Assembly (NCBI GenBank): GCA_963738835.1
Contig: CAVTYH010000006.1
Coordinates: 310,001-374,000, forward strand
From: CAVTYH01 sp963738835
Lineage (GTDB): Bacteria; Planctomycetota; Planctomycetia; Pirellulales; JADZDJ01
Direction of reading: 5' to 3'
DNA: 64,000 nt
Under the pieces are notes generated by a model. It did no database searches. It saw nothing but the letters and a program-made list of their open reading frames with translations, and was not told where the DNA came from. Positions 27,911 to 35,324 of the stretch are shown piece by piece. The position numbers and the translations under genes are program-made. Position 1 is the first letter of the stretch. The number at the start of each line of letters is the position of its first letter.

Positions 27911-28339
27911 TCAGCTGAACAGCCCCTCGCTGCCGACGGCTTCAAACGCATTGGGGAAATGCTCAATGGTCGGCTTCTGCGCCAGGTCGGGCCAGGTCAC
28001 GGCGATCACATCGAAGCGACACGGGTATTCCAGCAGTCCGTGGCGCTTCAGGTAGACCAGCGCCCCGCGTGTGATCCGCCGTTGCTTGCCTTCATCGACG
28101 GCTTCGGTCGGATGCCCAAACCGCGGGCCACGACGGGTCTTCACTTCGACGAACACCACCGTACGGCCATCGACGGCCACCAAGTCCAATTCCTCGCCGC
28201 GCAGCCGCAAGCCACGAGCGACAATCTTGTAGCCTTTTCGTTTCAGATACTTCTCCGCCACTCGTTCGCCGAGATAACCCAGCGGTTTCGGCCGCCGCCA
28301 ATTGGCCCACCAGGCAGCGAGCTTCGCCGGCAATTGCAT
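27911..28339 (-). CDS. yraN: YraN / UPF0102 family protein
   Basis: A 142-residue protein with an endonuclease-like fold. The family pattern is clear: GYLGERVAEKYLKRKGYKIVARG, then GEELDLVAVDGRTVVFVEVKTR, with the Asp and ExK typical of PD-(D/E)XK nucleases. It is usually linked to DNA processing but has no settled function. It follows rplS on the same strand, as often seen in the rpsP-trmD-rplS neighbourhood. Confidence 0.88.
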   Translation of the reverse strand: MQLPAKLAAWWANWRRPKPLGYLGERVAEKYLKRKGYKIVARGLRLRGEELDLVAVDGRTVVFVEVKTRRGPRFGHPTEAVDEGKQRRITRGALVYLKRHGLLEYPCRFDVIAVTWPDLAQKPTIEHFPNAFEAVGSEGLFS

Positions 28340-28460
28340 GACGGATGATCCTCACGCATTACGGGTCGAAATCTGGAATGACCAATGACCAAATCCCAAG
28401 GACCCATATCAAATCGGCTCGTGACACGTCATTGGTGCGGGATCATTTGCAAGTCGACAA

Positions 28461-28868
28461 TCACTTCGCCGCGCCGGCAGCAACGGTTTCTTCGCCCGGC
28501 ACCAGCGGCGCTTTATCTGCGCCACGGCGCTGACGTAGCTTGACGGCTTTGCCGACACGATCGCGGAGAAAATAAAGTTTTGCCCGGCGCACGACGCCGC
28601 TGCGCTTCACTTCGATCTTGGCGATCTTCGGCGAGTTGAGCGGAAACTTGCGCTCCACCCCTTCGCCTTGCACAATGCGGCGGACCGTGAACATTTCGCG
28701 GCTGCCCGAGCCACTGCGGGCAATCACCACGCCGTTGAAAATCTGGATGCGTTCTTTTTCGCCTTCCAGAATTCGAGTGTGGACATCGACCGTGTCGCCG
28801 ATGGCGAACTCCGGCACATCCGGTTTGAGACTGCTCTTTTCAACGAGTTCGAGAATGGCTTGCGACAT
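28461..28868 (-). CDS. rplS: 50S ribosomal protein L19
   Basis: A 135-residue protein of the 50S subunit that sits at the subunit interface. The L19 pattern is present: GDTVDVHTRILEGEKERIQIFNGVVIARSG in parts, then FTVRRIVQGEGVERKFPLNSP and VVRRAKLYFLRDRVGKAVKL. The last 15 residues are an Ala/Glu-rich extension. It lies behind trmD in the ffh-rpsP-trmD-rplS operon. Confidence 0.96.
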   Translation of the reverse strand: MSQAILELVEKSSLKPDVPEFAIGDTVDVHTRILEGEKERIQIFNGVVIARSGSGSREMFTVRRIVQGEGVERKFPLNSPKIAKIEVKRSGVVRRAKLYFLRDRVGKAVKLRQRRGADKAPLVPGEETVAAGAAK

Positions 28869-28968
28869 GGCTGGGCCTTTTTATCCTGCGGGGCTCTTAA
28901 ATGTTTCATGGCGGACCAATCATTTTACACGTTTATTGCCGTCTTCCCAAGGGGATGGCATGACTGGA

Positions 28969-29727
28969 TTAGCGACTGCAATCAGGCGATTTCCCCAGCG
29001 TTTTTGACGACTTTTCCGCCTGCGTCAAGTCTGACGGCGGCAGCAAATCGCCGCGCCGTTCGCGGGTCAGCTGCAAGCTTTGCTCCGCCCGCCAACGGGC
29101 AATCGATTCATGATCGCCGGTCAGCAGCACCTCTGGCACCGCCAGACCGCGAAATTCGCGCGGCCGGGTGTAATGCCCCGCTTCCAGAATTCGCTGGCCG
29201 GTGGAATTCGAGTCGGAAAACGAATCGCGCCGGGCGCTGTCTTCATCGCCCAAGACGCAGGGCACCAGACGCACCACGGCATCGATCAATACCATCGCCG
29301 GCACTTCGCCGCCGCCCAAGATATAATCGCCAATCGAAATTTCATCGGGCCGCAGCAGTTGCCGCACGCGATCGTCGAAACCTTCGTAGCGGCCGCACAA
29401 CAACAGCAGCCGCGGCTTCGCCGCCAATTCTTCGACGACAGTTTGATTCAGCGGCCGGCCCGTCGGCGTGAGCATCACCAGATGGCCCGGCTCGGCCAGG
29501 TTCTGCACTGCTTCGACGCATTCCACGACCGGCTCGACCTTGAGTAGCATGCCGGGCCCGCCGCCGTACGGCCGGTCGTCTATCGTCTTGTGCTTGCCGT
29601 GCGCCCAGTCGCGGATGTTGTGCAGCTCAACTTGCACCAGTCCGCGCTCGATCGCCAGCTTCAACAAACTCTGACCCAAATAGCCGGAGAAGATTTCCGG
29701 GAACAGGGTCAAGACGTCGAATTGCAT
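28969..29727 (-). CDS. trmD: tRNA (guanine37-N1)-methyltransferase
   Basis: Methylates G37 of tRNA with S-adenosylmethionine and prevents frameshifting. The 252-residue product has the SPOUT trefoil-knot segments: MQFDVLTLFPEIFSGYL at the start, DDRPYGGGPGMLLKVEP, LLLCGRYEGFDDRV and SIGDYILGGGEVPAMVLIDA. The RPREFRGLAVPEVLLTGDH C-terminal part is present. It is downstream of rpsP by 62 bases; the rimM gene that usually lies between them is absent. Confidence 0.96.
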   Translation of the reverse strand: MQFDVLTLFPEIFSGYLGQSLLKLAIERGLVQVELHNIRDWAHGKHKTIDDRPYGGGPGMLLKVEPVVECVEAVQNLAEPGHLVMLTPTGRPLNQTVVEELAAKPRLLLLCGRYEGFDDRVRQLLRPDEISIGDYILGGGEVPAMVLIDAVVRLVPCVLGDEDSARRDSFSDSNSTGQRILEAGHYTRPREFRGLAVPEVLLTGDHESIARWRAEQSLQLTRERRGDLLPPSDLTQAEKSSKTLGKSPDCSR

Positions 29728-29754
29728 GGCGTTGACTTAGTTGCAGATTTTCTC

Positions 29755-29777
29755 GTTCCCACGCAGAGCGTGGGAAC
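29755..29777. repeat. GTTCCCACGC palindrome between rpsP and trmD
   Basis: GTTCCCACGC and GCGTGGGAAC with a three-base loop form a perfect hairpin directly after the rpsP stop at 29790 (in the direction of transcription). It is a common dispersed element and may attenuate transcription into trmD. Confidence 0.7.
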
Positions 29778-29789
29778 CAGAGTGTCGGC

Positions 29790-30216
29790 TCACTCCGCGG
29801 GCGCGGCGGTTTCCACTCCGGCGGTTGCAGGCTCGCCGCCTTCCGCCGTAGCGGCGCCTCCTCAGCTTGCTGCTTCGGCTTCGCCACCAAGGCTGGCGGG
29901 CCTGGGTCGGGCACTTGCTTAGGCGCTTTATACTGTGCCACCGCTGCTTCCTGTTCTTTCAAATGCGTTCCGCCGGGTCCGTATTTCTTGATGAGCACTT
30001 TCACCCGGTCCGATGGCAGAGCGCCCACGCCCAGCCAGTACTGCACGCGCTCGTGATTCAGTGTGCAACGGGCATCGGTCAGCGGGATCATCGGATCGTA
30101 GCTGCCGATTTCTTCAATCACCCGGCCATCGCGCGGGCGCGTGAGTCGGTGGCACAAATGCGAAAATATGAGCGGTGCTTCCGCCCCAAGCGTTTCATAC
30201 GAATTTTTACGGCCAC
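29790..30216 (-). CDS. rpsP: 30S ribosomal protein S16, frameshifted
   Basis: A 30S subunit protein. The true start is GTG 30216 (GTG-encoded MAVKIRMKRLGRKHRSYFRI), in a different frame from the long central stretch. A missing base near 30136 (in CGCGCCCGCGCGATGG) links it to RDGRVIEEIGSYDPMI and HERVQYWLGVGALPSDRV, the core of S16. A second missing base near 29860 shifts the Ala/Glu-rich tail, which in the corrected frame ends at 29790. The product is about 142 residues with a tail longer than in E. coli. Disruption of this essential gene argues for sequence error. Confidence 0.88.
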
Positions 30217-30237
30217 GTTCAGTCTCCAATGGTAAGG

Positions 30238-30335
30238 AAGCGATTAACGATTAAAAGCGATTAGCAACTAGCCAAGCGGTTGAATCGCTTCGCGATTCCT
30301 ATTCTTCCGGCTAGTCGCTAATTGCTCTTCTGTTA
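30238..30335. repeat. GCGATTAGCAACTAGCC / GGCTAGTCGCTAATTGC inverted repeat
   Basis: Between ffh and rpsP, GATTAGCAACTAGCC and GGCTAGTCGCTAATTGC flank a central AATCGCTTCGCGATT hairpin. A second copy with the same design lies at 60085-60195 upstream of the PfkB gene end. Confidence 0.6.
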
Positions 30336-30341
30336 ATTCCT

Positions 30342-31812
30342 CTAATTCCTCGATTCTCTCTTTTTTTTCCGCAGCTCTTTTTCGCGCTGCTTTTTCAATT
30401 TCCGTTTCTCGTCCGGTGTCAGTCGTTTGCCGGTGCCGACTTTGGCGCGGGCCAGCCGGCTGCCGGGATCCAAAAAACCGCCTTGCTGCAATTGCTGCAT
30501 TTTCTTCATCCGGTCGCGCATGCCCAGGCTCGACATCTCTTTCATCATCGAGGCCATGCCGTCGAACTGCTTGACCAGCTCGTTCACTTCATGCGGCTCG
30601 ACTCCGGAACCGGCGGCAATGCGGCGGCGACGACTTTGATCGATCACATGCGGATTGCGCCGCTCTTCGGCCGTCATCGAATCGATCATCCCGAACAGAT
30701 GCGTCAGTTCCTTTTCGTCAAACTGATCCATCATTTCCCTCATCCCGCCCATGCCGGGCATCATGCCGATCATCTTTTTCATCAGTCCGGGGCGTGCCAG
30801 TTGGCTCATCTGTCGCGGAAATCGTCCAGCGTGAATTCGCCGCTGCGCATCTTCTCTTCGGCCTTGGCCATTTCCTCCTGATCGAACTCGCGTTGGTGAG
30901 TTTCGACCAGTGTCAGAATGTCGCCCATGCCGAGGATGCGGCTGGCCATGCGGTCGGGGTGGAATTCCTCGAGCGCATCCAGATGTTCGCCGGTGCCGAT
31001 ATATTTGATCGGCACGCCGGTGACTTGTTTGACCGAGAGCGCCGCCCCGCCGCGGGCGTCGCCATCGAGTTTGGTCATAATGACGCCGTCCAGCTCCAGC
31101 GCCTCGTTGAACGCTTTGGCGCTGTTCACGGCGTCCTGGCCGGTCATGCCGTCCACAACCAGCAGCACCTGGTCGGGCTCCACGCGTTTATCGACGCGCT
31201 TCAGTTGCTCCATCAACTCTTCGTCGATGTGCAGCCGGCCTGCGGTGTCGAGAATCACAACCGGAATGCCTTCTTCCGTGGCCTTGCGAACCGCGTTGTG
31301 GCAGACGACCACCGGGTCGGTCGCGCCCCGCTCCGAATACACCGTGATGCCCAGTTGCTCGCCGATCACGTGCAACTGATCGATCGCCGCGGGTCGCTGC
31401 AAGTCGGCGGCAACCAGCATCACTTGCCGGCCGCGCTGCTGAATCATGCGCCCAGCTTGCCGCAGGTGGTGGTTTTGCCAGACCCTTGCAGGCCGCAGAG
31501 CATCACAATGCTGGTGTCGCCGGTTTTGAGATGGAGCGAGTGATCGACCGGCCCCATCAGATTGATCAGCTCGCGATTGACGATGCCCACCAGTTGCTGC
31601 GTCGGATCGAGAGCGTTGAGCACCTTCTCGCCGACGGCATCTTCGCTGACCCGGTCGATGAACGATTTCACGACGTCGTAACTGACGTCGGCTTCCAGCA
31701 GCGCCTGCCGCACCAGCTCCAACCCTTCCCGCATGTTCGCTTCCGACAACTTCCCCTTGCCGCGCAAGCTGCGCAGGGCATTGGACAAGCCGCTTTGAAT
31801 GGATTCGAACAT
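30342..31812 (-). CDS. ffh: Signal recognition particle protein Ffh, frameshifted
   Basis: The SRP GTPase that targets proteins to the membrane. The start is ATG 31812 (MFESIQSGLSNALRSLRGKG). The P-loop is GLQGSGKTTTCGKLG, followed after a shift near 31445 by QVMLVAADLQRPAAIDQL, LDTAGRLHIDEEL, TKLDGDARGGAALS and IGTGEHLDALEEF. A second shift near 30812 leads to the Met-rich M domain (RPGLMKKMIGMMPGMGG, then the SRRRRIAAGSG RNA-binding helix). Joined, the product is about 490 residues. It heads the operon with rpsP, trmD and rplS. Confidence 0.9.
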
Positions 31813-32090
31813 GGCTGGATTTGCAGGCTAAACCGAAACGCTTGGGTGTTGCTACTGTTGGGTGCCACTGGCTCTGCCAGTGCTTTGGGGGCGAACCGGT
31901 AGCCGGCGGAACACAGGCAGAGCCAGTGGTATCCGGCCAAAAACAGCCAGTTACCAACCGGCTTCCACCGTGGCGAAACCCTCGATTTTATCGCAAGTTA
32001 GCCCAAGTTGGCAACCCGGGGGAAACGGCGGTAGTGTCTCATCAGAATGGACCTAGCGGTCGGTTTGGGTCTTTAGAATGTTGCAAGGTG
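31813..32090. repeat. Intergenic region with GTGCCACTGG palindromes
   Basis: The stretch 31857-31892 (GGTGCCACTGGCTCTGCCAGTGCTT type) is a palindrome of the same family as those at 22622 and 35015, and an inverted partial copy (GGCAGAGCCAGTGG) lies near 31916. The rest, up to 32090, holds the ffh promoter region and no gene. Confidence 0.55.
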
Positions 32091-32531
32091 TTATGGCGAC
32101 CGCGCCTTTCTGAGTGCTTGCTTCAATTTATCTGAGTCGCCGCCGCGATAATATGTTCGTTCTTCCCAAGACTCCCCAGCGGCGAAAGCGCCAGGTTCTC
32201 CGGGGGTGTCGATGTCGAACAAAAAGACGTGAAAAGGCTTGTTATTGTGGCGATTGATTTGCAACTCGCCCAACACTTGCCAATTTGCAGGACGGGCGTC
32301 CACTTGTGCTGGTTTCAGTGCCTCAAAGACGTTTTCCCAGTTCGCTTGAGAGACAGAGAACTTTTGCTGCTTATCATCCTTCGCGGCAAAGAATTCCGCC
32401 TCAACCGATTCAATGTCTGCTAATGGCGGCAACGGATCAACTATTGGCTGTTGTGTCGACGAACAGCCATAGCCGCCCGCCACAACAACGGTCAGCCAGA
32501 GCAAGTCGCGGATGGTGAAGCGGAGACGCAT
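32091..32531 (-). CDS. Small secreted protein with MRLRFTIRDLLWL leader
   Basis: A 146-residue protein with the planctomycete leader MRLRFTIRDLLWLTVVVAGGYGC. The Cys at residue 23 after GGYG could be lipidated. The rest (VEAEFFAAKDDKQQKF, WQVLGELQINRHNNKPFHVFLF, YYRGGDSDKLKQALRKA) is soluble and of unknown function. The same leader appears as remnants at 49729 and 51564. It is followed on the strand, upstream, by a gene for a small two-segment membrane protein. Confidence 0.6.
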   Translation of the reverse strand: MRLRFTIRDLLWLTVVVAGGYGCSSTQQPIVDPLPPLADIESVEAEFFAAKDDKQQKFSVSQANWENVFEALKPAQVDARPANWQVLGELQINRHNNKPFHVFLFDIDTPGEPGAFAAGESWEERTYYRGGDSDKLKQALRKARSP

Positions 32532-32535
32532 GGAT

Positions 32536-32757
32536 TCAACCTAGAAATATGGAGATGATCTTTGAAACTGCCACGATCAAGATGGCACCAAGTAAGCTGA
32601 GAGTGCCAATCACCCTGAGTGCAATAACGGTTTCCAGTGCATCCGCTCTGCCCGCAAAATAAAAGCATCCAACTCCGACTGCCAATGTGACGACAATCGA
32701 GGCCCAATAAATGACTGCCATATCCTGATCAGACGGAAATTCGGAGCGATCGAACAT
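32536..32757 (-). CDS. Small membrane protein, two hydrophobic segments
   Basis: A 73-residue protein with hydrophobic segments at about residues 15-34 and 43-72 (IYWASIVVTLAVGVGCFYF and TLSLLGAILIVAVSKIISIFL). It starts five bases upstream of the leader gene on the same strand, so the two may be cotranscribed. No family was recognised. Confidence 0.55.
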   Translation of the reverse strand: MFDRSEFPSDQDMAVIYWASIVVTLAVGVGCFYFAGRADALETVIALRVIGTLSLLGAILIVAVSKIISIFLG

Positions 32758-32831
32758 AGATTGTCTCGTAGTGGCACGCTAGAATGTGCTTGCTAATTAT
32801 TACCAACGGCCAAGAGCTAGACATACCCACC

Positions 32832-33101
32832 CTACCGCCATCGTCTCAGCGCGGCAAATATTAGAACGAATCTCAAGGTAATTGTTCTTCTGCCGGCGGC
32901 ATACGCGATAAAAACGAATGGGAGCCAAAGTGGGAAATAGAGGAGCGTGTTATGTGTGAGGAGTCTGCTGATCGACATTTCAGGAATGTGTCGAGCAAAC
33001 TCTGTGTGAAATTTCGCCGCAGTGGCAACATAGCCTGTCAGGCAGATGGCAACAAAGGCAGTAACCAGCATGAGCGTGGAAGTCCCGAACTGAAATTTCA
33101 T
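32832..33101 (-). CDS. Small membrane protein with MKFQFGTSTLMLVTAF leader
   Basis: An 89-residue protein with the common planctomycete start MKFQFGTSTLMLVTAFVAI and a second hydrophobic stretch LLYFPLWLPFVFIAYAAG near residues 53-70. Its function is unknown. A 34-base element shared with the next gene (33117-33150) ends 15 bases before the start codon, which supports the start chosen. Confidence 0.55.
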   Translation of the reverse strand: MKFQFGTSTLMLVTAFVAICLTGYVATAAKFHTEFARHIPEMSISRLLTHNTLLYFPLWLPFVFIAYAAGRRTITLRFVLIFAALRRWR

Positions 33102-33116
33102 GCCTCCATCCTATCG

Positions 33117-33150
33117 CCCGCCCAGCAAAAAGCCCGGTAGTGGTTCAGTT
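33117..33150 (-). promoter_or_regulatory. 34-base upstream element, copy 1
   Basis: On the minus strand it reads AACTGAACCACTACCGGGC, TTTTTGCTGGGCGGG. The same 34 bases occur at 33552-33585, in each case 15-16 bases upstream of a start codon. Weaker matches precede genes at 50038 and 52195. It may be a promoter or 5' leader element; this is inference. Confidence 0.5.
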
Positions 33151-33244
33151 TAACAAAACCACCCACACACTGTTAGAAGCACGACCAAAACCGCGGTTGA
33201 GATACCGTTTCAATAAGTGTCAAAGGAAAAACGGCATTGGCGGG

Positions 33245-33535
33245 TTAGGGTGTTGCTGGTGCATCGGTCGAACGCCAGACGACTTTCTCTCTCGTACCCG
33301 TCACCATGTCCTTATGGAACAGAAACGACTCCACCGCTGCGGCTGGCACAAATAGCTTGGCTTGCCACTCGAGGTCGTAAGATTGGCCGACAAATGTTCG
33401 GCCCGTTTGCACATCCCTAAAGCCGCCGACGCGTCGCCCAAGTCCCAGATAAGCCCCGAAGTAGATCAGCATCGCGACGAACAGGACGACGGTAAGGACT
33501 GCTATCGTGCGGATAATTTGCCGAAACTCTTTCAT
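33245..33535 (-). CDS. Small single-pass membrane protein
   Basis: A 96-residue protein starting MKEFRQIIRTIAVLTVVLFV at ATG 33535, with one hydrophobic segment at residues 10-30 and a soluble remainder (FRDVQTGRTFVGQSYDLEWQ). Longer starts upstream to 33718 would be encoded by repeat DNA and are rejected. The element at 33552-33585 lies 16 bases upstream. The function is unknown. Confidence 0.55.
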   Translation of the reverse strand: MKEFRQIIRTIAVLTVVLFVAMLIYFGAYLGLGRRVGGFRDVQTGRTFVGQSYDLEWQAKLFVPAAAVESFLFHKDMVTGTREKVVWRSTDAPATP

Positions 33536-33551
33536 GCCCGCCATTCTACCA

Positions 33552-33585
33552 CCCGCCCAGCAAAAAGCCCGGTAGTGGTTCAGTT
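33552..33585 (-). promoter_or_regulatory. 34-base upstream element, copy 2
   Basis: Identical over 34 bases to 33117-33150 and in the same orientation and spacing relative to the next start codon. Confidence 0.5.
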
Positions 33586-33596
33586 GAATTGCATTC

Positions 33597-33680
33597 AGGG
33601 TGGCACGTCCCTGAACGACGTGCAGGGCGTGGCGAAAAATCGTACGAACTCGACCACGCCCCTTCTGGGCGTGCCACCCA
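33597..33680. repeat. AGGGTGGCACG ... CGTGCCACCC inverted repeat
   Basis: AGGGTGGCACG at the left and GGGCGTGCCACCC at the right flank an inner GGGCGTGG / CCACGCC pair. A related half element is at 49062-49114. Confidence 0.55.
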
Positions 33681-34081
33681 ATAAGATGAAACTGACACAC
33701 CACCCACCAGACAGGCAAATTGACAATTGCGTTGCCATTGGACTTTGGTTTGGCGGTGACATGGCGATTGGTGCAGGAGTTTTAGATATTACTTGAACCA
33801 AGGTTGACGCGAGCGGCAGAGAGGAACTCAAAAAGATGCTTCCAAATTTGATTATTTCACAGTAACCCTAGGCAACATCTTCGATGATGGTGCGAGCGAG
33901 ATTTGCCCAGCGCGCCATCAATTTGACTCTGCCGGGGTTTGCGCCAAAGTCGAAAAATTCAGGGGAAAAATGCAGATTCGCGTTGCTTCTTCGGCCTGGC
34001 GGACGCCCGCCGCCTGGCACGTAGAGCAATCTCTCCGAGACTGCAAAAACCGAGTCTCGAAGACACTCGGCCACGTGACGC
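33681..34081. other. Gene-free region between the small membrane gene and the HtrA-like gene
   Basis: About 400 bases. A possible 68-residue reading frame at 33868-34074 on the minus strand has no recognised domain and overlaps a sequence resembling dispersed filler (CTCGGAGAGATTGCTCTAC type), so no gene is called. Confidence 0.4.
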
Positions 34082-35146
34082 TCACTGGCTTAATGCGGGC
34101 TGCACGTTGATTTCTGTCAGTCGGCTGCCGCGGAGGACCGACAAGACAATCGGTTGATCGACCGGCAGGCGGGCGAGCATTTGATGCAGGTCGTCCACGC
34201 TGGTGACTAGGCGGTCGTTCACCGACACGACGAGGTCGCCTACTTTCAAGCCGGCCAACTTTGCGGGTCCGTTGGGTTCCAATCCAGCGACTTCGATCGC
34301 GCGATCAGCGAGCAAATCGAGCTCGCGCACCAGCCGCCGTTCGATCGCTGCCACACCGGCCGAAATGCCGAGAAAGGGGCGGCGCACTTTGCCGTGCGTA
34401 ATCAACTCGCCAATCACCCAGCGGGCCGTGTTGCCCGGTACCGCAAAGCCCAAGCCCTGAGCCATGAACACCACCGCGGTGTTCACGCCAACCACGCGAC
34501 CACGGCTATCGACCAGCGGACCGCCGCTATTGCCGGGGTTGAGTGGGGCGGTGTGCTGGATGACGCTTTCGATCAGCCGACCGTGCTGCGAACGCATGCT
34601 GCGACCCAGCGCACTGACGACACCGGTGGAAACGGTGGAGTCGAAGCCCAGCGGATTGCCGATGGCGATCACGAGTTGGCCGACACGCAAAGCTGCGGAA
34701 TCGCCCAGTTCGCACGTTGGCAGATCGCGTGCCGAGAGACGAATGAGCGCCAAATCGGTGGCCGGATCGTCGCCGATCACTTCGGCATCGAGCCGGTCGC
34801 CATCGTTGGTCGTGGCCGAGAGCTTGCTGCGACCGCCCACAACGTGGCTGTTGGTGAGCGCATAACCGTCGGGCGTAATCATAAAGCCGGAACCTTGGCC
34901 GCCCTGATGCTGATCTCGCGGCGGCATGACGCCGATGGTGGCCCGACCAACGGTTTCGACCACCCGGACGACGGCTTGCGAGTAGGCGTCGAGCAAGTTG
35001 GCATCGTCGACGGTAGCACTGCTGGACAAACCAGCAGTGGCACCCGGGACATTGGCGGAGCCAGCGGCGCCCGAGGGCAAGCGGTCGTCGGGACCGGCTT
35101 GGATCAGCCGCAAAAGTTGCTCGGCATGGGGAGTTCGAACGGGCAT
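34082..35146 (-). CDS. HtrA/DegP-like serine protease with one PDZ domain
   Basis: A 354-residue trypsin-fold protease. The triad is readable: His 101 in TNSHVVGG, Asp 131 in PATDLALIRL and Ser 207 in NPGNSGGPLV. One PDZ domain follows (residues about 260-345, with AGLKVGDLVVSVNDRLV). No signal peptide or membrane anchor is visible at the start (MPVRTPHAEQLLRLIQ), unusual for HtrA proteins, so it may be cytoplasmic or the start may lie elsewhere. Residues 34-44 (PGATAGLSSSA) are encoded by a palindromic repeat at 35015-35046 in the linker before the protease domain. Confidence 0.9.
   Translation of the reverse strand: MPVRTPHAEQLLRLIQAGPDDRLPSGAAGSANVPGATAGLSSSATVDDANLLDAYSQAVVRVVETVGRATIGVMPPRDQHQGGQGSGFMITPDGYALTNSHVVGGRSKLSATTNDGDRLDAEVIGDDPATDLALIRLSARDLPTCELGDSAALRVGQLVIAIGNPLGFDSTVSTGVVSALGRSMRSQHGRLIESVIQHTAPLNPGNSGGPLVDSRGRVVGVNTAVVFMAQGLGFAVPGNTARWVIGELITHGKVRRPFLGISAGVAAIERRLVRELDLLADRAIEVAGLEPNGPAKLAGLKVGDLVVSVNDRLVTSVDDLHQMLARLPVDQPIVLSVLRGSRLTEINVQPALSQ
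35015..35046. repeat. GTGCCACTGCTGG-type palindrome inside the HtrA-like gene
   Basis: AGCACTGCTGG, ACAAA loop, CCAGCAGTGGCACCC. It is read in frame as part of the N-terminal linker. Confidence 0.75.
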
Positions 35147-35324
35147 GGCAATTCCTTTCGTGTTTTCTCGGCGGACCGAGACGATTCATCACGATGGAAT
35201 CGTATGCAGCGCGGCAAGTGTGGGCAAAAGCGGGGCGGATCGGGGGGCTGTGGTCGAACGAAGTGAGCCCACAGCGCAACACCAGAGTTGACAGCGGATC
35301 GGCGACGGGAGTCGCCTCCTAGCG

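Noticed and set aside
33868..34074. A 68-residue minus-strand frame
   Set aside because: No domain, and it overlaps sequence resembling dispersed planctomycete filler.
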